Source: Pararhodobacter marinus (GTDB lineage Bacteria; Pseudomonadota; Alphaproteobacteria; Rhodobacterales; Rhodobacteraceae). From it: a stretch of 64,000 nucleotides of DNA. The position numbers and the translations under genes are program-made. The first letter of the stretch is position 1, and every line of letters begins with the position of its first letter. The DNA lies in the NCBI RefSeq assembly GCF_003122215.1, contig NZ_QEYD01000017.1, positions 1 through 64,000 on the forward strand. Reading direction: 5' to 3'. Positions 8,665 through 17,386 of the stretch are shown piece after piece. Below the pieces are notes generated by a model. It was not told where the DNA came from. It made no database searches and saw only the letters and a list, made by a program, of their open reading frames with translations.

Positions 8665-8680
8665 ATTCGTATTCCTTTGG

Positions 8681-10255
8681 TTATTCGTCCGCAGCCGGTC
8701 GCATGTCCGGTCCGGTGACACCCATGATCGTCGCGAATTTCTCCTGCGCGGGATGCATGACGCCGGCTGGCATCTGCTCGATTTCCCGCGCGATCTGCCC
8801 GAGATTGTCGCTGTAATCCGCGCCCGACAGCTCGGCCGCCTCGTCTTCCATCGTCGACAATCCGAGCGCGACACGGATTGCAGAAGCCTGAGCTTCCTTG
8901 ACAGGGTCGACGAAACCGCGCCCCGGGCCAATCCATTTGGCTCTCATCCAGGCACCTGGGGCTTCGTAGAGCGTGGGCGCTCCAGACGGGAGGCGGACCA
9001 ACCCGAGGTCTATTGCGTCCTCCATCACAGCAAGCCGGATCGGCTGGCAGAAGCGAGACGCGAACTCCTGACGCCTGGACATGAACCCGCGCCAGATCTC
9101 CACAAGAGCGGCTCGAGCCGAAGAATAGTTGACTTGGCTCCAGTCCATCGCGAGCTGCTCGTAGGACATTCCTAGCCCGGTCGCGATGCGGCGAAGAACG
9201 GCGGTTTCGAACATCGCATATTGTCCGGCAGGACGGGTGACGTTCACGCTCTCGATGCTGTCGCCGGGCGCGAGGACGGGCAGGCGGACCCCGCCAAAGG
9301 TAAGGCCGCGTTCCTTCATCAGCGATTGGCGAGCGTCGTCGAGTTCGGTGAACTGACCGTCGGAAATCAGTTCCTGGACAGCCTCGGGTGACAGCGGAGA
9401 AGAAATGAACAGGCCGAGGATAGCGCTCAGCACTGCCGCCTGGAGCTCGACGCGCGCGTGCTTATCCTGCATTTTCATCGCGTCCATCACTGGAGCGAGG
9501 CGACTGATGCCCCGCGTCTGGCCGTCGCGGTGACGCTCGAAGAAATGTGCGACCTGCGGTCGGTACCAGGGCAGTTCCCTTTCCCAGCGGTCCCAAACTT
9601 GGTTCTGGCCCCAGCCGAACATTGCCAGTTCGTGCTGCCGTCGAAAGTGATACGCGACAGGAGCTCCCCATGCGTCGAGCTCGACGCCTTGGCGCATCAG
9701 CGGCGTGTCGGGCGCGTTCTGCGGATTGGACAGCAGATCCGGGTCTACGATCCTGAGACAGGTTCGGAATGGTCCGGGTCCGCCTTCGCGCCAGTGAATC
9801 ACCGACAAGGCATCGCCGTCGATCATGCCGGTGCGGTAGGCCATGCCGACGAGGCCGCCCCAACCCTGAGTGCGCGTGACATCCGCGCCATGAAGCGGAT
9901 CGTCAGCCCAGGTGCGAAATGCGGCATCCATCTGTTCGCCGATCTCGCTTGCCTCTTCGCGGCTGATCCCCAATACGCGCCAGTCCGGTCGCGCAGAAGG
10001 ACGGAACTGCGCGCCGATAACGGCGTCCGTTTCACGCTGGATGCCGCCGGCGGCAAAGCCGTTATTGCGAGCGAGATCCCGAGCCCGTGCGGTGACAGGG
10101 TCGCGGGCGGCGCTGAGCTCGGAATCCGGATGCTCGCGGTGCGGCATCCACGCGCCGAGCTCTTGGCTCATAACGTCAGCAGCGTCATAGGCTTCGTGCC
10201 CGACCAGGGCGGCCAGCGCTCGCCGGTTGGACCGAAAAACGGGAGTAACGCTCAC
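8681..10255 (-). CDS. Portal protein (lambda gpB family)
   Basis: 524 residues, close to lambda gpB (533). Typical features include A-R-D-L-A-R-N-N at ~residue 60, the G-D-A-L-S-V-I-H-W wing segment, and F-E-R-H-R-D-G-Q-T-R-G-I-S with P-V-M-D-A-M-K in the middle. It forms the dodecameric ring for DNA entry and exit and contacts terminase A and head-tail protein W, which are encoded just upstream. It overlaps the W-like gene by 4 bp. Confidence 0.92.
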   Translation of the reverse strand: MSVTPVFRSNRRALAALVGHEAYDAADVMSQELGAWMPHREHPDSELSAARDPVTARARDLARNNGFAAGGIQRETDAVIGAQFRPSARPDWRVLGISREEASEIGEQMDAAFRTWADDPLHGADVTRTQGWGGLVGMAYRTGMIDGDALSVIHWREGGPGPFRTCLRIVDPDLLSNPQNAPDTPLMRQGVELDAWGAPVAYHFRRQHELAMFGWGQNQVWDRWERELPWYRPQVAHFFERHRDGQTRGISRLAPVMDAMKMQDKHARVELQAAVLSAILGLFISSPLSPEAVQELISDGQFTELDDARQSLMKERGLTFGGVRLPVLAPGDSIESVNVTRPAGQYAMFETAVLRRIATGLGMSYEQLAMDWSQVNYSSARAALVEIWRGFMSRRQEFASRFCQPIRLAVMEDAIDLGLVRLPSGAPTLYEAPGAWMRAKWIGPGRGFVDPVKEAQASAIRVALGLSTMEDEAAELSGADYSDNLGQIAREIEQMPAGVMHPAQEKFATIMGVTGPDMRPAADE

Positions 10256-10458
10256 CGGAAGCGGACTCCGATTGCGCGACGGCGGCCGGTTCCAGCCTGA
10301 GCTTTCAGATCCTCGATATGACGATCGAGTGCGGCCAGATCGGCGGGCTGGAACTTCAGCGATTCATCGCCTTGCCGCATCTCGGTGGGCGCGCGGCCGG
10401 AAATCAGATCGAGGCGGCGCTGCTCAGCGGCTTCGATCTGCTCTTGAAGGGTCGGCAT
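10252..10458 (-). CDS. Head-tail connector (gpW-like)
   Basis: 68 residues, the same length as lambda gpW, with an N-terminal helix M-P-T-L-Q-E-Q-I-E-A-A and a C-terminal basic tail. It lies between terminase A and portal B as in lambda. gpW stabilises the filled head and offers the docking site for the tail. Confidence 0.8.
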   Translation of the reverse strand: MPTLQEQIEAAEQRRLDLISGRAPTEMRQGDESLKFQPADLAALDRHIEDLKAQAGTGRRRAIGVRFR

Positions 10459-10459
10459 G

Positions 10460-12514
10460 TTACCTCCTGATCAGACGCGCGAAGGCATCTTTCGAGTTCG
10501 TTGGTTTGTCGTCTTCGCTACGCGTTGTCGTTTCGACGGGCAGACGTGGCATTGCTTGCTCAGACAGCGGGACATGCGGGTCGGCGGTAACGGCAGTGAC
10601 TGTGCTTGCTGGAAGATCGAACAGGTCCGGCTGCCCCTCAGGCGGCGCAATGCTCCGTTCCAATTCCAGTTGGCCCCATTGTTGATCTGTCATCGCGGCC
10701 CAACCCTTTTTGCGGGCGGCGGCCTCGGCATAATTCATGGCGTCGAGGCATTCGTTGCGCCGGGACGGTTCGACCAGTTCCCATTTCGACGTCATCGCGC
10801 CCGAGGACGCGCGCTTCAGCACCCGGACCTCGGACGTGATCTGCCGGAAGTACTCGTCGCCCAGCCCGGTCGCGAAGGCGACGTATCCGCGTCCTTCGGG
10901 ATCTTCCTTCGCAAGCCAGCCGTAGAAATCGGCCTTAAGCTGACTCACGTTCACGACCCAGCGGCGCTTTTGCCGTTTCGCGACCCGTCCGTTTTCTTTC
11001 CGGGTGGATTGCGGTTGCAGCACTGGCCCGTTCGCGCTGCTTGCCCCCTTCACCGTGATCACTCGGGTAAAGGGGTGCGACTTTGCCCAGTCGAGCACAT
11101 CCGCCGTGAACGAACCCTCGTCGACGGCCATCATGTCGAGCGGGAGCTCCAGCCCGAGCGTCGTCCTCCAGGTCGATTTCAGCAGCGCGTTGAGCGCCGC
11201 GCGGCCCTCTTCGTCGCCGATGTAATGTGGGATCACCCGATGCTCGACGACCCAGCGCCGCAGGTCCCGACCGAAGGCGACGATCGAGACCTCGATACGG
11301 TCCCCCTGGAAATCGACGCCGGCGGTCAAGAGGACCCCGGACGCTGGGACGCGACCCAGCGGCAGCACTGTCTCGGGCTCCGCATTCTCGACGCGGTCGC
11401 GCAGCTTTTCCCAATCCGGCCCCTTGCTCGCCTGCTCGTAGGGAAGGCCCAGCACATCGTTCCAGAAGGTCTGTTCGGTCTCGACCTCGACCTTGTCCCG
11501 GGCTTCCTCATCGGTCTCGACCCGGGCCTGCACCCCGGTCCAGCCCATGACTTGGGCGTATTCGACCGCGATCGACGCCCAGTCCCGCTGCGGGACATAG
11601 GCCCGCCACAGGTGGAAACCCGGATGATCGCCGTGCGGGTTGTGCGCAACCCAGTCTCCCGCCGCCACCATCACGCGCTTGTCGGCGTGGTTGATGACGG
11701 CGCCGCAGGAATCGCAGCTGAAGCACGCCGCCCCAAGGCGCTCGGGGTCGAGGTTCTTGCGAAAGTTCTCCCAGGTCAGGGGCGCGCGGTGCCCGCAATG
11801 CGGGCAAGGCACATGGTAGTGTCGCTGGTCCGAGCGTTTGAACGCCCGGGTCACGCGGCAGGTGCCCTGGATCTGCGGCGTCGAGATCCGCACGATCTTG
11901 GCTTCCTCGAAACCAGAGGCGCGGCTTTCGGCCAGCTTCTCCGGGTCGCCCTTCGGCGTCATTTCGAACTTCGCGACATCGTCCATCAGCACGAGGCGGC
12001 GCGTCGTGCCGGCAAGGTCGTCGGGCGATCCCGCGCTCACCACCTTCAGGGTCCCGTCGCGGCGCAGGGTTTCCTGGTTGTGCAGCGTGTCGGTCTGGTC
12101 CCCGCGCCCCTCGCCGAAGATCTCGACGAGGCTGGGAGCCTGCCGGCGAATCGGCATCCATTTCGTGCGGACCCATTCGGTCGCCGCCGAGCTGGTCGGG
12201 TGAACCACGAGGCTGTCGAGCGGGCCGTATTCGTGCCAGGCGGCCAGTGTCGGGATCAGGACCGAGACGGTCTTGCCCCATTGCGCCGACCCGCGCAGCG
12301 TGACCTCCCGCGAGGGATGCTCCGGGCTCAGAACCTCGTGCACCTCGCGCAGGAACGGAAACAGCGAAATATCGAACTTGCCGGGAAACGGCGAGCGCGC
12401 ATCGAACTCGATATTGTCGGTACACCAGCGGGTGATGTCTGGTGGCAACGGCGGTTGCATGGCCTGCGCCATCCCGCGGAGGATGGCGGCTTCGGCCGAT
12501 GACAGGAAACCCAT
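10460..12514 (-). CDS. Terminase large subunit (lambda gpA/GpA family)
   Basis: 684 residues (lambda gpA 641). The ATPase P-loop variant G-S-A-Q-W-G-K-T is at residues 75-82, and Walker B-like L-V-L-M-D-D-V is near residue 170. A zinc-ribbon insertion C-P-H-C-G-H ... C-D-S-C-G lies near residues 235-270, and a C-terminal nuclease half carries D-F-Q-G-D-R and V-D-E-G. It cuts and packages concatemeric DNA with the Nu1-like partner encoded immediately upstream, with which it overlaps by 1 bp. Confidence 0.93.
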   Translation of the reverse strand: MGFLSSAEAAILRGMAQAMQPPLPPDITRWCTDNIEFDARSPFPGKFDISLFPFLREVHEVLSPEHPSREVTLRGSAQWGKTVSVLIPTLAAWHEYGPLDSLVVHPTSSAATEWVRTKWMPIRRQAPSLVEIFGEGRGDQTDTLHNQETLRRDGTLKVVSAGSPDDLAGTTRRLVLMDDVAKFEMTPKGDPEKLAESRASGFEEAKIVRISTPQIQGTCRVTRAFKRSDQRHYHVPCPHCGHRAPLTWENFRKNLDPERLGAACFSCDSCGAVINHADKRVMVAAGDWVAHNPHGDHPGFHLWRAYVPQRDWASIAVEYAQVMGWTGVQARVETDEEARDKVEVETEQTFWNDVLGLPYEQASKGPDWEKLRDRVENAEPETVLPLGRVPASGVLLTAGVDFQGDRIEVSIVAFGRDLRRWVVEHRVIPHYIGDEEGRAALNALLKSTWRTTLGLELPLDMMAVDEGSFTADVLDWAKSHPFTRVITVKGASSANGPVLQPQSTRKENGRVAKRQKRRWVVNVSQLKADFYGWLAKEDPEGRGYVAFATGLGDEYFRQITSEVRVLKRASSGAMTSKWELVEPSRRNECLDAMNYAEAAARKKGWAAMTDQQWGQLELERSIAPPEGQPDLFDLPASTVTAVTADPHVPLSEQAMPRLPVETTTRSEDDKPTNSKDAFARLIRR

Positions 12515-13158
12515 CAGACCTGCTCGGCCTTCTCGGCATCGGTCATTCCCGCCGTCCCGGCCAGATCGTCCAGCTGCTCGGCCCGCGCGGTGCGGTGGGC
12601 GCGCCAGCGATCCATCATGACCTTGCGGGTTTCCCGGTAATCGACGCCCATCTGGTCTGCCACGGCCCGGGCCATTTCCCGGACCAGCGACTCGAACAGG
12701 GCCACTTCCTTCGCGAGCGCCTGTCCCGATTGCCGCTGGACCTCTTCGGCCAGAAGCCAGAGCCCTTCGTCGCGCGCATTGTCCCGGCGCGCTTTCCGGG
12801 CCTGCTCTTCCTTGATCTGGAGCGTTGCCAGCTCCAGGCGATCAGGATCGCGGTCACCGACGGGCCCATCGTAGCCCCGTGTGGGGTTGCGGCTCGCCTG
12901 CGCGTCGGGCTTTTCGTCACTGGTTCCTTCTTCGGAGACGGCCCTCAATGTCCGCCGGGTCTCGCGCCCGTTGCCCGTCATCTGGCCGAGGTCGAGCTTG
13001 CGCCCCAGTGCGTCGGCCACCTTGGCCAGGTCGAACCGGCGTGCGCGGCCCGTTCCCTCGTAGCAACCTTCCAGCTTTCCCTCGCTCACATACTGGCTGA
13101 TGCGAGGCTTCGAGAGCCCGAGCCGGGATGCAAGTTCGGTTGCGTTAAGGTTGGCCAT
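12514..13158 (-). CDS. Terminase small subunit (Nu1-like)
   Basis: 214 residues from ATG 13158, chosen for the GGAAAGG ribosome site rather than the upstream in-frame Met. A winged-helix N-terminus, MANLNATELASRLGLSKPRI, reads as a Nu1-type DNA-binding domain. A long helical region (L-Q-I-K-E-E-Q-A-R-K-A-R-R-D-N) forms the dimer/A-binding part. It would recognise the cos site. Its coupling to the GpA-like gene supports a cos packaging mode. Confidence 0.87.
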   Translation of the reverse strand: MANLNATELASRLGLSKPRISQYVSEGKLEGCYEGTGRARRFDLAKVADALGRKLDLGQMTGNGRETRRTLRAVSEEGTSDEKPDAQASRNPTRGYDGPVGDRDPDRLELATLQIKEEQARKARRDNARDEGLWLLAEEVQRQSGQALAKEVALFESLVREMARAVADQMGVDYRETRKVMMDRWRAHRTARAEQLDDLAGTAGMTDAEKAEQV

Positions 13159-13278
13159 GGCCCTTTCCGTTGTTAAGTTAAGGCTTTCCAGATCGTTAAG
13201 AGCGGCGACACCCACGGGGCGCGAATTACCCGCGTGCAGGGGTTGCCCGGGAAGGACCCGAAGGGGGCCGGGGCGAGG

Positions 13279-14007
13279 TCACCGCGAGGTCGCGAGCGCC
13301 CGGTCGAAGGCCCGGCGAAGATTGACGCCCAACCGATCGCGGTAGATCGCGGCGACGGTTCCTTCGAACTCCAGCACCGGCGTGTAGGTCGGCACTTTGT
13401 CCGAGAATTTCAGCACCCGCACCGGGATGTCGTCCGGAGCGTTGCGGCGATACACCCCCGGCGCCAGACCGTGCTTCGGGACGAAGTACCGCGCCCGGTT
13501 GCGCGCCCGGCGGGCCGAGCGCTGCGTGGTATTCGCGGCGCCGTCGCGTTGCGCCTGCAGCTGCGAGAGCACCTGGTTGCGTTCCCCGCGCGACCAGTTG
13601 CCGTAAGCATCGAGGCGGGCGCCTTCGAACGGCCCATCCGTCGCCGGGATTACCGTGCGCAGGATCTGCGCCGACACGACATGCTGATCGATCAGCTTCT
13701 CGATGCCTGTCTGCGGGCGACCGCCCCCTTGGTTCTGGACCTTCAGGTAATGGCGCCGGCCCACCGAGGGCTTTTCTTGCACCTTGGCGGTGCGGTCGGA
13801 TTTCGTGGCGCGCCAGACCTGGAATGCTCCGAGCGTCCAGCGTGTCGGGCGGTCGAACTGGACCTGCATTCTGTCCTTCAACGCGTCTAGTGCATCGTCC
13901 GCCGTCCAGTTCAGAGCCCAGACCTCGATCTGCGGCAGCTGGCGCTGCAAGAGATCGCCGGTGCGTTTCAGGAAGTCCGATGCGTCCAGGGCCATCTCAA
14001 AAGACAT
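13279..14007 (-). CDS. Phage structural hypothetical, possibly gpZ-like minor tail protein
   Basis: 242 residues, rich in Arg and Gln. An N-terminal helix (M-A-L-D-A-S-D-F-L-K-R-T-G-D-L-L) is followed by basic segments such as R-R-H-Y-L-K-V-Q-N-Q-G-G-G and R-S-A-R-R-A-R-N-R-A-R-Y-F-V-P-K. The overall plan recalls minor tail protein Z, but it sits upstream of the terminase genes and immediately after the terminator hairpin, an unusual place. The assignment is weak. Confidence 0.5.
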   Translation of the reverse strand: MSFEMALDASDFLKRTGDLLQRQLPQIEVWALNWTADDALDALKDRMQVQFDRPTRWTLGAFQVWRATKSDRTAKVQEKPSVGRRHYLKVQNQGGGRPQTGIEKLIDQHVVSAQILRTVIPATDGPFEGARLDAYGNWSRGERNQVLSQLQAQRDGAANTTQRSARRARNRARYFVPKHGLAPGVYRRNAPDDIPVRVLKFSDKVPTYTPVLEFEGTVAAIYRDRLGVNLRRAFDRALATSR

Positions 14008-14024
14008 GAGCCGCCTCCTAACGC

Positions 14025-14056
14025 AAAGCGCCCGCTCGGGTGTTCCCGGCGGGCGC
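14025..14056 (-). terminator. Intrinsic terminator-like hairpin before the late genes of prophage 1
   Basis: Perfect 8-bp arms GCGCCCGC and GCGGGCGC with an additional inner CGGG/CCCG stem. Reading leftward it is followed by TTTGCGTT. It separates the gene in the lambda Q position from the packaging/head/tail block, as a late terminator that must be overridden would. Confidence 0.6.
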
Positions 14057-14115
14057 AGCTTTAGATGATGACAAAGAGATACGATCCGGTTGAGGTAAGC
14101 GTCAAGCCCCTTTCT

Positions 14116-14883
14116 TCAGCGGAGCGCTGGGGCGGCGCGCGCCATCTGATCGAGCGAGCTGGCGAGGGCGGCCTGAGCCCGGTTGACCGAGTCACCATAA
14201 ACTGACCACGCGTGCGATTTCAGGACCTCGGTCAGGGTCAGCCCTTCGATGCAGACCATGTCGACCAGCGCGCGGGTCGTGATGCTGCGCCGCTTGCCGC
14301 CCCGGTTACGCGTGACCTCCAGTGCGTACCCCGTGCCAATGGCGGCCTCCATCCTGCGAATCGCATCACCCTCGGCCAGCACGGCGTCCATGTAGCTGCC
14401 GCCTCCGGACCCTTGGCTGCCCCGGTCCTGCGCCTCGACGGAGACGCATTTCAGGCCGACGGAGCTGTGCCGCTCGACCAGCGCGCCATAGCGCCGCCCG
14501 GCATCGACTTGCGACGGCGTGAAGGGTGCAGATCCGCCGCGCCGCTGGGCCTGCTGTTCCATCACGTCGAACACGTCGCTGGCCCGCGCTGCATCGCGCC
14601 CCGAGAAACCGACGTGTTGGGGTTCATAGCCGTTGGCGGTCGCGCGGACAGCCTGCGGCGCATAGGGCAGGGTGATCCCGCGCGCGGGCGCCACGGGGAT
14701 CTCCGGACCGCAGCTGCTCGGCGCGTGGGCCCTGACCTTCATCAGCTGCAGCCGATCTTTCTCTTTCGCCGGCGTGAGGACGATCTGACGTTCCCGGGCG
14801 ATCACCTTGAGCGCGCCTTGCCGATAGCCGATCAGCCGGTCTACCGCCGCGTCCAGATCGCTCTTTCTGATCATCTTTCCCAT
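14116..14883 (-). CDS. Hypothetical protein in the lambda Q position, candidate late regulator
   Basis: 255 residues. The N-terminus is helical (K-S-D-L-D-A-A-V-D-R-L-I-G-Y-R). The C-terminal ~80 residues read like a helix-turn-helix region (R-A-L-V-D-M-V-C-I-E-G-L-T-L-T-E-V-L). It is the last gene before a terminator hairpin and the late block, which is the place of lambda Q (207 residues). A weak likeness to D-A-G-R-R-Y type regulator domains (DUF6456) was noted but not relied on. The role is inferred from position only. Confidence 0.5.
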   Translation of the reverse strand: MGKMIRKSDLDAAVDRLIGYRQGALKVIARERQIVLTPAKEKDRLQLMKVRAHAPSSCGPEIPVAPARGITLPYAPQAVRATANGYEPQHVGFSGRDAARASDVFDVMEQQAQRRGGSAPFTPSQVDAGRRYGALVERHSSVGLKCVSVEAQDRGSQGSGGGSYMDAVLAEGDAIRRMEAAIGTGYALEVTRNRGGKRRSITTRALVDMVCIEGLTLTEVLKSHAWSVYGDSVNRAQAALASSLDQMARAAPALR

Positions 14884-15288
14884 ATCTTGTGCCTCACTTT
14901 CTGCTCTGAGCTAATGATTGATTCTCGTTGGTCTTGAATGGGTCGTCAGGGTCGTAAGACAAGAATGCTGGGTCGTTAGACGCTGAGAGACCTGAGAAAG
15001 GATATGCGGGGATAACAGGGAGTTACCGCGTATCTGGGTCGTCAGGGTCGTATGGGAGCTAAGGGCACGCACTACGTCTGAAACACCATTCCCCCGAACC
15101 CCTCAAACCGCGCTTCCCTATACACGCGCGCAGCAACGTCCCGAACGTCCCTGACGACCCGTCCCGTCGCATAAGCCCCTGAAACGCCGCGCGAACCCCC
15201 GAACCCCTCGGAAGAAGGCGACGACCCACAGGGGGCTTCTGGACGTCCCTGACGACCCATGGGACATCGAAGAAGGGGGTGCGGGGCG
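14884..15288. repeat. 405-bp non-coding region with repeated GGGTCGTCAGGG motifs
   Basis: Between two leftward genes. GGGTCGTCAGGGTCGTA occurs at 14940-14956 and 15036-15052. The same core lies inverted (TCCCTGACGACCC) at 15148-15160 and 15246-15258, and a near-copy GGGTCGTTAG sits close to 14970. CCCCCGAACCCCTC occurs at 15091-15104 and 15196-15209, so the right half is a degenerate ~100-bp tandem duplication. There is no convincing gene. It fits an origin/iteron or multi-operator region next to the primase-helicase. Confidence 0.7.
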
Positions 15289-17142
15289 TCAAAGCAGGTC
15301 ACCGTTCTGCCGGCGCAGTTCGGCGCGCTGTCGGTCGAGCTGGTGCTCTTCGAACCGCTCCCTGAAGGGGTGGATCAGCACGATGCCGTCGTAAAACGGG
15401 TCCGAGGATTTGCGGGCAGTGAAGGTCTGCCCTGTCACCGGGCTCTTCCACTTGCCCGCCTTTTCCTTCAGCCGCCTGAACCGCGTCCGGGGCGTCCAGA
15501 CGCCTTGACCGCCCTCATCGAGCCAGAACGCGAAGGCGTCCGACAGATCCTTCGACCGCATCGAGTGTTCGGGATTGCCGGTCACGCTGCAGCACGTCGT
15601 CAGGAATGTGGCGAGCGGGTCGCTGTCTTCCCGGTACTCGGCCGTGGCCGCGAGGACCTGTTCCGGTACCTGGAGCCCGTGCGCCAGGTAGTCGCGCAGG
15701 CCGTCGAGCAACCAGTTGAAGATGCCGTCGCGCTCTCCCCAGAGCTTGTCAGACAGGCCCGCGTCCCGTTCGTCGGGCGGGATCTGGACCTCGAAGGGCA
15801 CCAGCATCACCCGGCGCCAGATCCCGTCATCGCCGCCGCGGATCTCGGGCTTGTGGTTGCCCGAGATTGTCAGCTTGAAGATCGGATAGACCTCAAGGAA
15901 ATTCACCCCGTAGGGCGGGCGCACCAGGATCGGCTCGCCGCCGGTCAGTTCCTTCACCATGCCTTCCTGCAGGTTCTGCCCGTCGTCAGGTTCGGACATC
16001 CGCATGAAGCGCGCGCCCACCATCGGCATGAGGTCGGGCGTCGCATCGCCGCCGCCCCGTCGGTTCTTGCCTGTGATCGTCTCGATCTTGCCGCCGGCCG
16101 CATAGTCGCCCATGATCTTCGCGATCAGGTCGACCAGCACCGATTTGCCGTTGGCGCCCGTGCCGTAGAAGAACGCGAATTTCTGTTCCGAGGTCAGGCC
16201 GGTCATCGAATACCCGAACCATCGCTGCAGGAAGCGCCGCATCTCCGGGACCGGCTGGATGCGCTCGATGAACTCGATGAATTGTGGGCATTTGGCCTTC
16301 GGGTTCAACGCCACGGGCATGACCTTCGTCAGCAGCAGCGTCCGGTCGTGATCCTGCCGATCGACGATCACCACAGGCGGGGGCGGGTTCATCCCGCCGT
16401 CGTCTTCGCCGGGTTCGGTCCGGAACGTGAGAACGCCGCCCCGGGTGTTGATGGTCAGCGGATCCCGATCGAGATCTTCGAGGGGCCGGGCGATGATCGC
16501 CGCCGCCTCGGTCAGCAGGTTCTTGATCGAGTTCGAATTGCCGGCGTTCTTGGCATGCGTGAGGCGACGGCCAACGGATTTCGCGCGCTTGTCGCGGATC
16601 CGGTCGGCCTCCTTGCGCAGGGCCAGCAGGAAGGCGAGGCGCTTCTCCTGGACCGCGTCCCGATCCTTGCTCGCCATGTCCATGAGTTCGGTGACCTCGT
16701 CCTTGGTCTCATCGACCTCGCGCAGAACGGCTTCGTCCTCTTCATCGACGGGCAGAAACCAAACCTCCTGGCCGATCAGGTCAGTGAGCTTGTGCGCAAG
16801 CCGCCGGACCGCCACGCCGTCCGGATCCTTGATGAAGCGCATCTCATCCCAGACGAAGAAGCCAGCATTCGGCACGTAGACCAGGTCATGCCCGAAATGC
16901 GTGAGCAGCCGTTCCCCGTTGCCGTAATCATTCAAGGGAAAATCGACGCAGCGGGCGGCGGGCGGAAGATCTTCGCTTTCATCCGGGGTGCGGGGCGGCG
17001 GGGCGTCCTGGTCGTCATCGAAACCCGGGGTTTCCGGCGATGCCCCATCGTCTGCGGAATCCGGGACCACGACGTCATCGGGCAAGTCGACCTCGACCGC
17101 GCCAGCCATCAGCTCGCGCACCCCCTCGATTCCCTTCGGCAT
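15289..17142 (-). CDS. Phage primase-helicase (P4/D5 family DNA helicase)
   Basis: 617 residues. The N-terminal third is acidic and variable. The central-to-C-terminal part has the D5-type superfamily-3 helicase: P-loop Y-G-T-G-A-N-G-K-S near residue 325, downstream M-R-M-S-E-P-D, K-L-T-I-S-G-N-H-K-P and the R-R-V-M-L-V-P-F finger. It unwinds the origin in phages and plasmids of this type. The adjacent repeat region and the CHC2/Toprim primase gene make a replication module. It lies 2 bp from the small gene upstream. Confidence 0.88.
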   Translation of the reverse strand: MPKGIEGVRELMAGAVEVDLPDDVVVPDSADDGASPETPGFDDDQDAPPPRTPDESEDLPPAARCVDFPLNDYGNGERLLTHFGHDLVYVPNAGFFVWDEMRFIKDPDGVAVRRLAHKLTDLIGQEVWFLPVDEEDEAVLREVDETKDEVTELMDMASKDRDAVQEKRLAFLLALRKEADRIRDKRAKSVGRRLTHAKNAGNSNSIKNLLTEAAAIIARPLEDLDRDPLTINTRGGVLTFRTEPGEDDGGMNPPPPVVIVDRQDHDRTLLLTKVMPVALNPKAKCPQFIEFIERIQPVPEMRRFLQRWFGYSMTGLTSEQKFAFFYGTGANGKSVLVDLIAKIMGDYAAGGKIETITGKNRRGGGDATPDLMPMVGARFMRMSEPDDGQNLQEGMVKELTGGEPILVRPPYGVNFLEVYPIFKLTISGNHKPEIRGGDDGIWRRVMLVPFEVQIPPDERDAGLSDKLWGERDGIFNWLLDGLRDYLAHGLQVPEQVLAATAEYREDSDPLATFLTTCCSVTGNPEHSMRSKDLSDAFAFWLDEGGQGVWTPRTRFRRLKEKAGKWKSPVTGQTFTARKSSDPFYDGIVLIHPFRERFEEHQLDRQRAELRRQNGDLL

Positions 17143-17143
17143 G

Positions 17144-17386
17144 TCAGATGTCTCCCTTCAACTCGGTCAGCGCCGCGTCGAGCGCGCGCAGATCGGCCTC
17201 GTAGAACCGTGCCCATGGGCCCGGCCCGTTCTTCGTCCTGGACCCGCGCGCCCAGAGGCGCCGATAGAGATCGCGCCAGCGCGGCAGGTCGGTGATGTCT
17301 ATGCGCGTGGACCAGCTGTCCTTGCGCAGCTCGGCCGCGCCGGCGGCGCGATCGAGCGTGATGGTCAGGGCTGCGCCGGCGGGCAT
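17144..17386 (-). CDS. Small phage hypothetical between the two replication genes
   Basis: 80 residues with S-T-R-I-D-I-T-D-L-P-R-W-R-D-L-Y-R-R-L-W and a helical C-terminus (F-Y-E-A-D-L-R-A-L-D-A-A-L). It overlaps the primase gene by 22 bp and is followed at once by the helicase, so it is translated within the replication operon. No family is recognised. Confidence 0.6.
   Translation of the reverse strand: MPAGAALTITLDRAAGAAELRKDSWSTRIDITDLPRWRDLYRRLWARGSRTKNGPGPWARFYEADLRALDAALTELKGDI

Noticed and set aside
10457-12502. 681-codon plus-strand frame opposite the terminase gene
   Set aside because: Exact shadow of the GpA-like gene, which has clear motifs on the minus strand.
14116-14883. Assignment of this protein to DUF6456/SciP-like regulators
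   Set aside because: Only a short A-G-R-R-Y-like stretch agrees; too weak to name.
15059-15302. Two small minus-strand ORFs in the repeat region
   Set aside because: Their products follow the DNA repeats, with no ribosome site or protein-like pattern.
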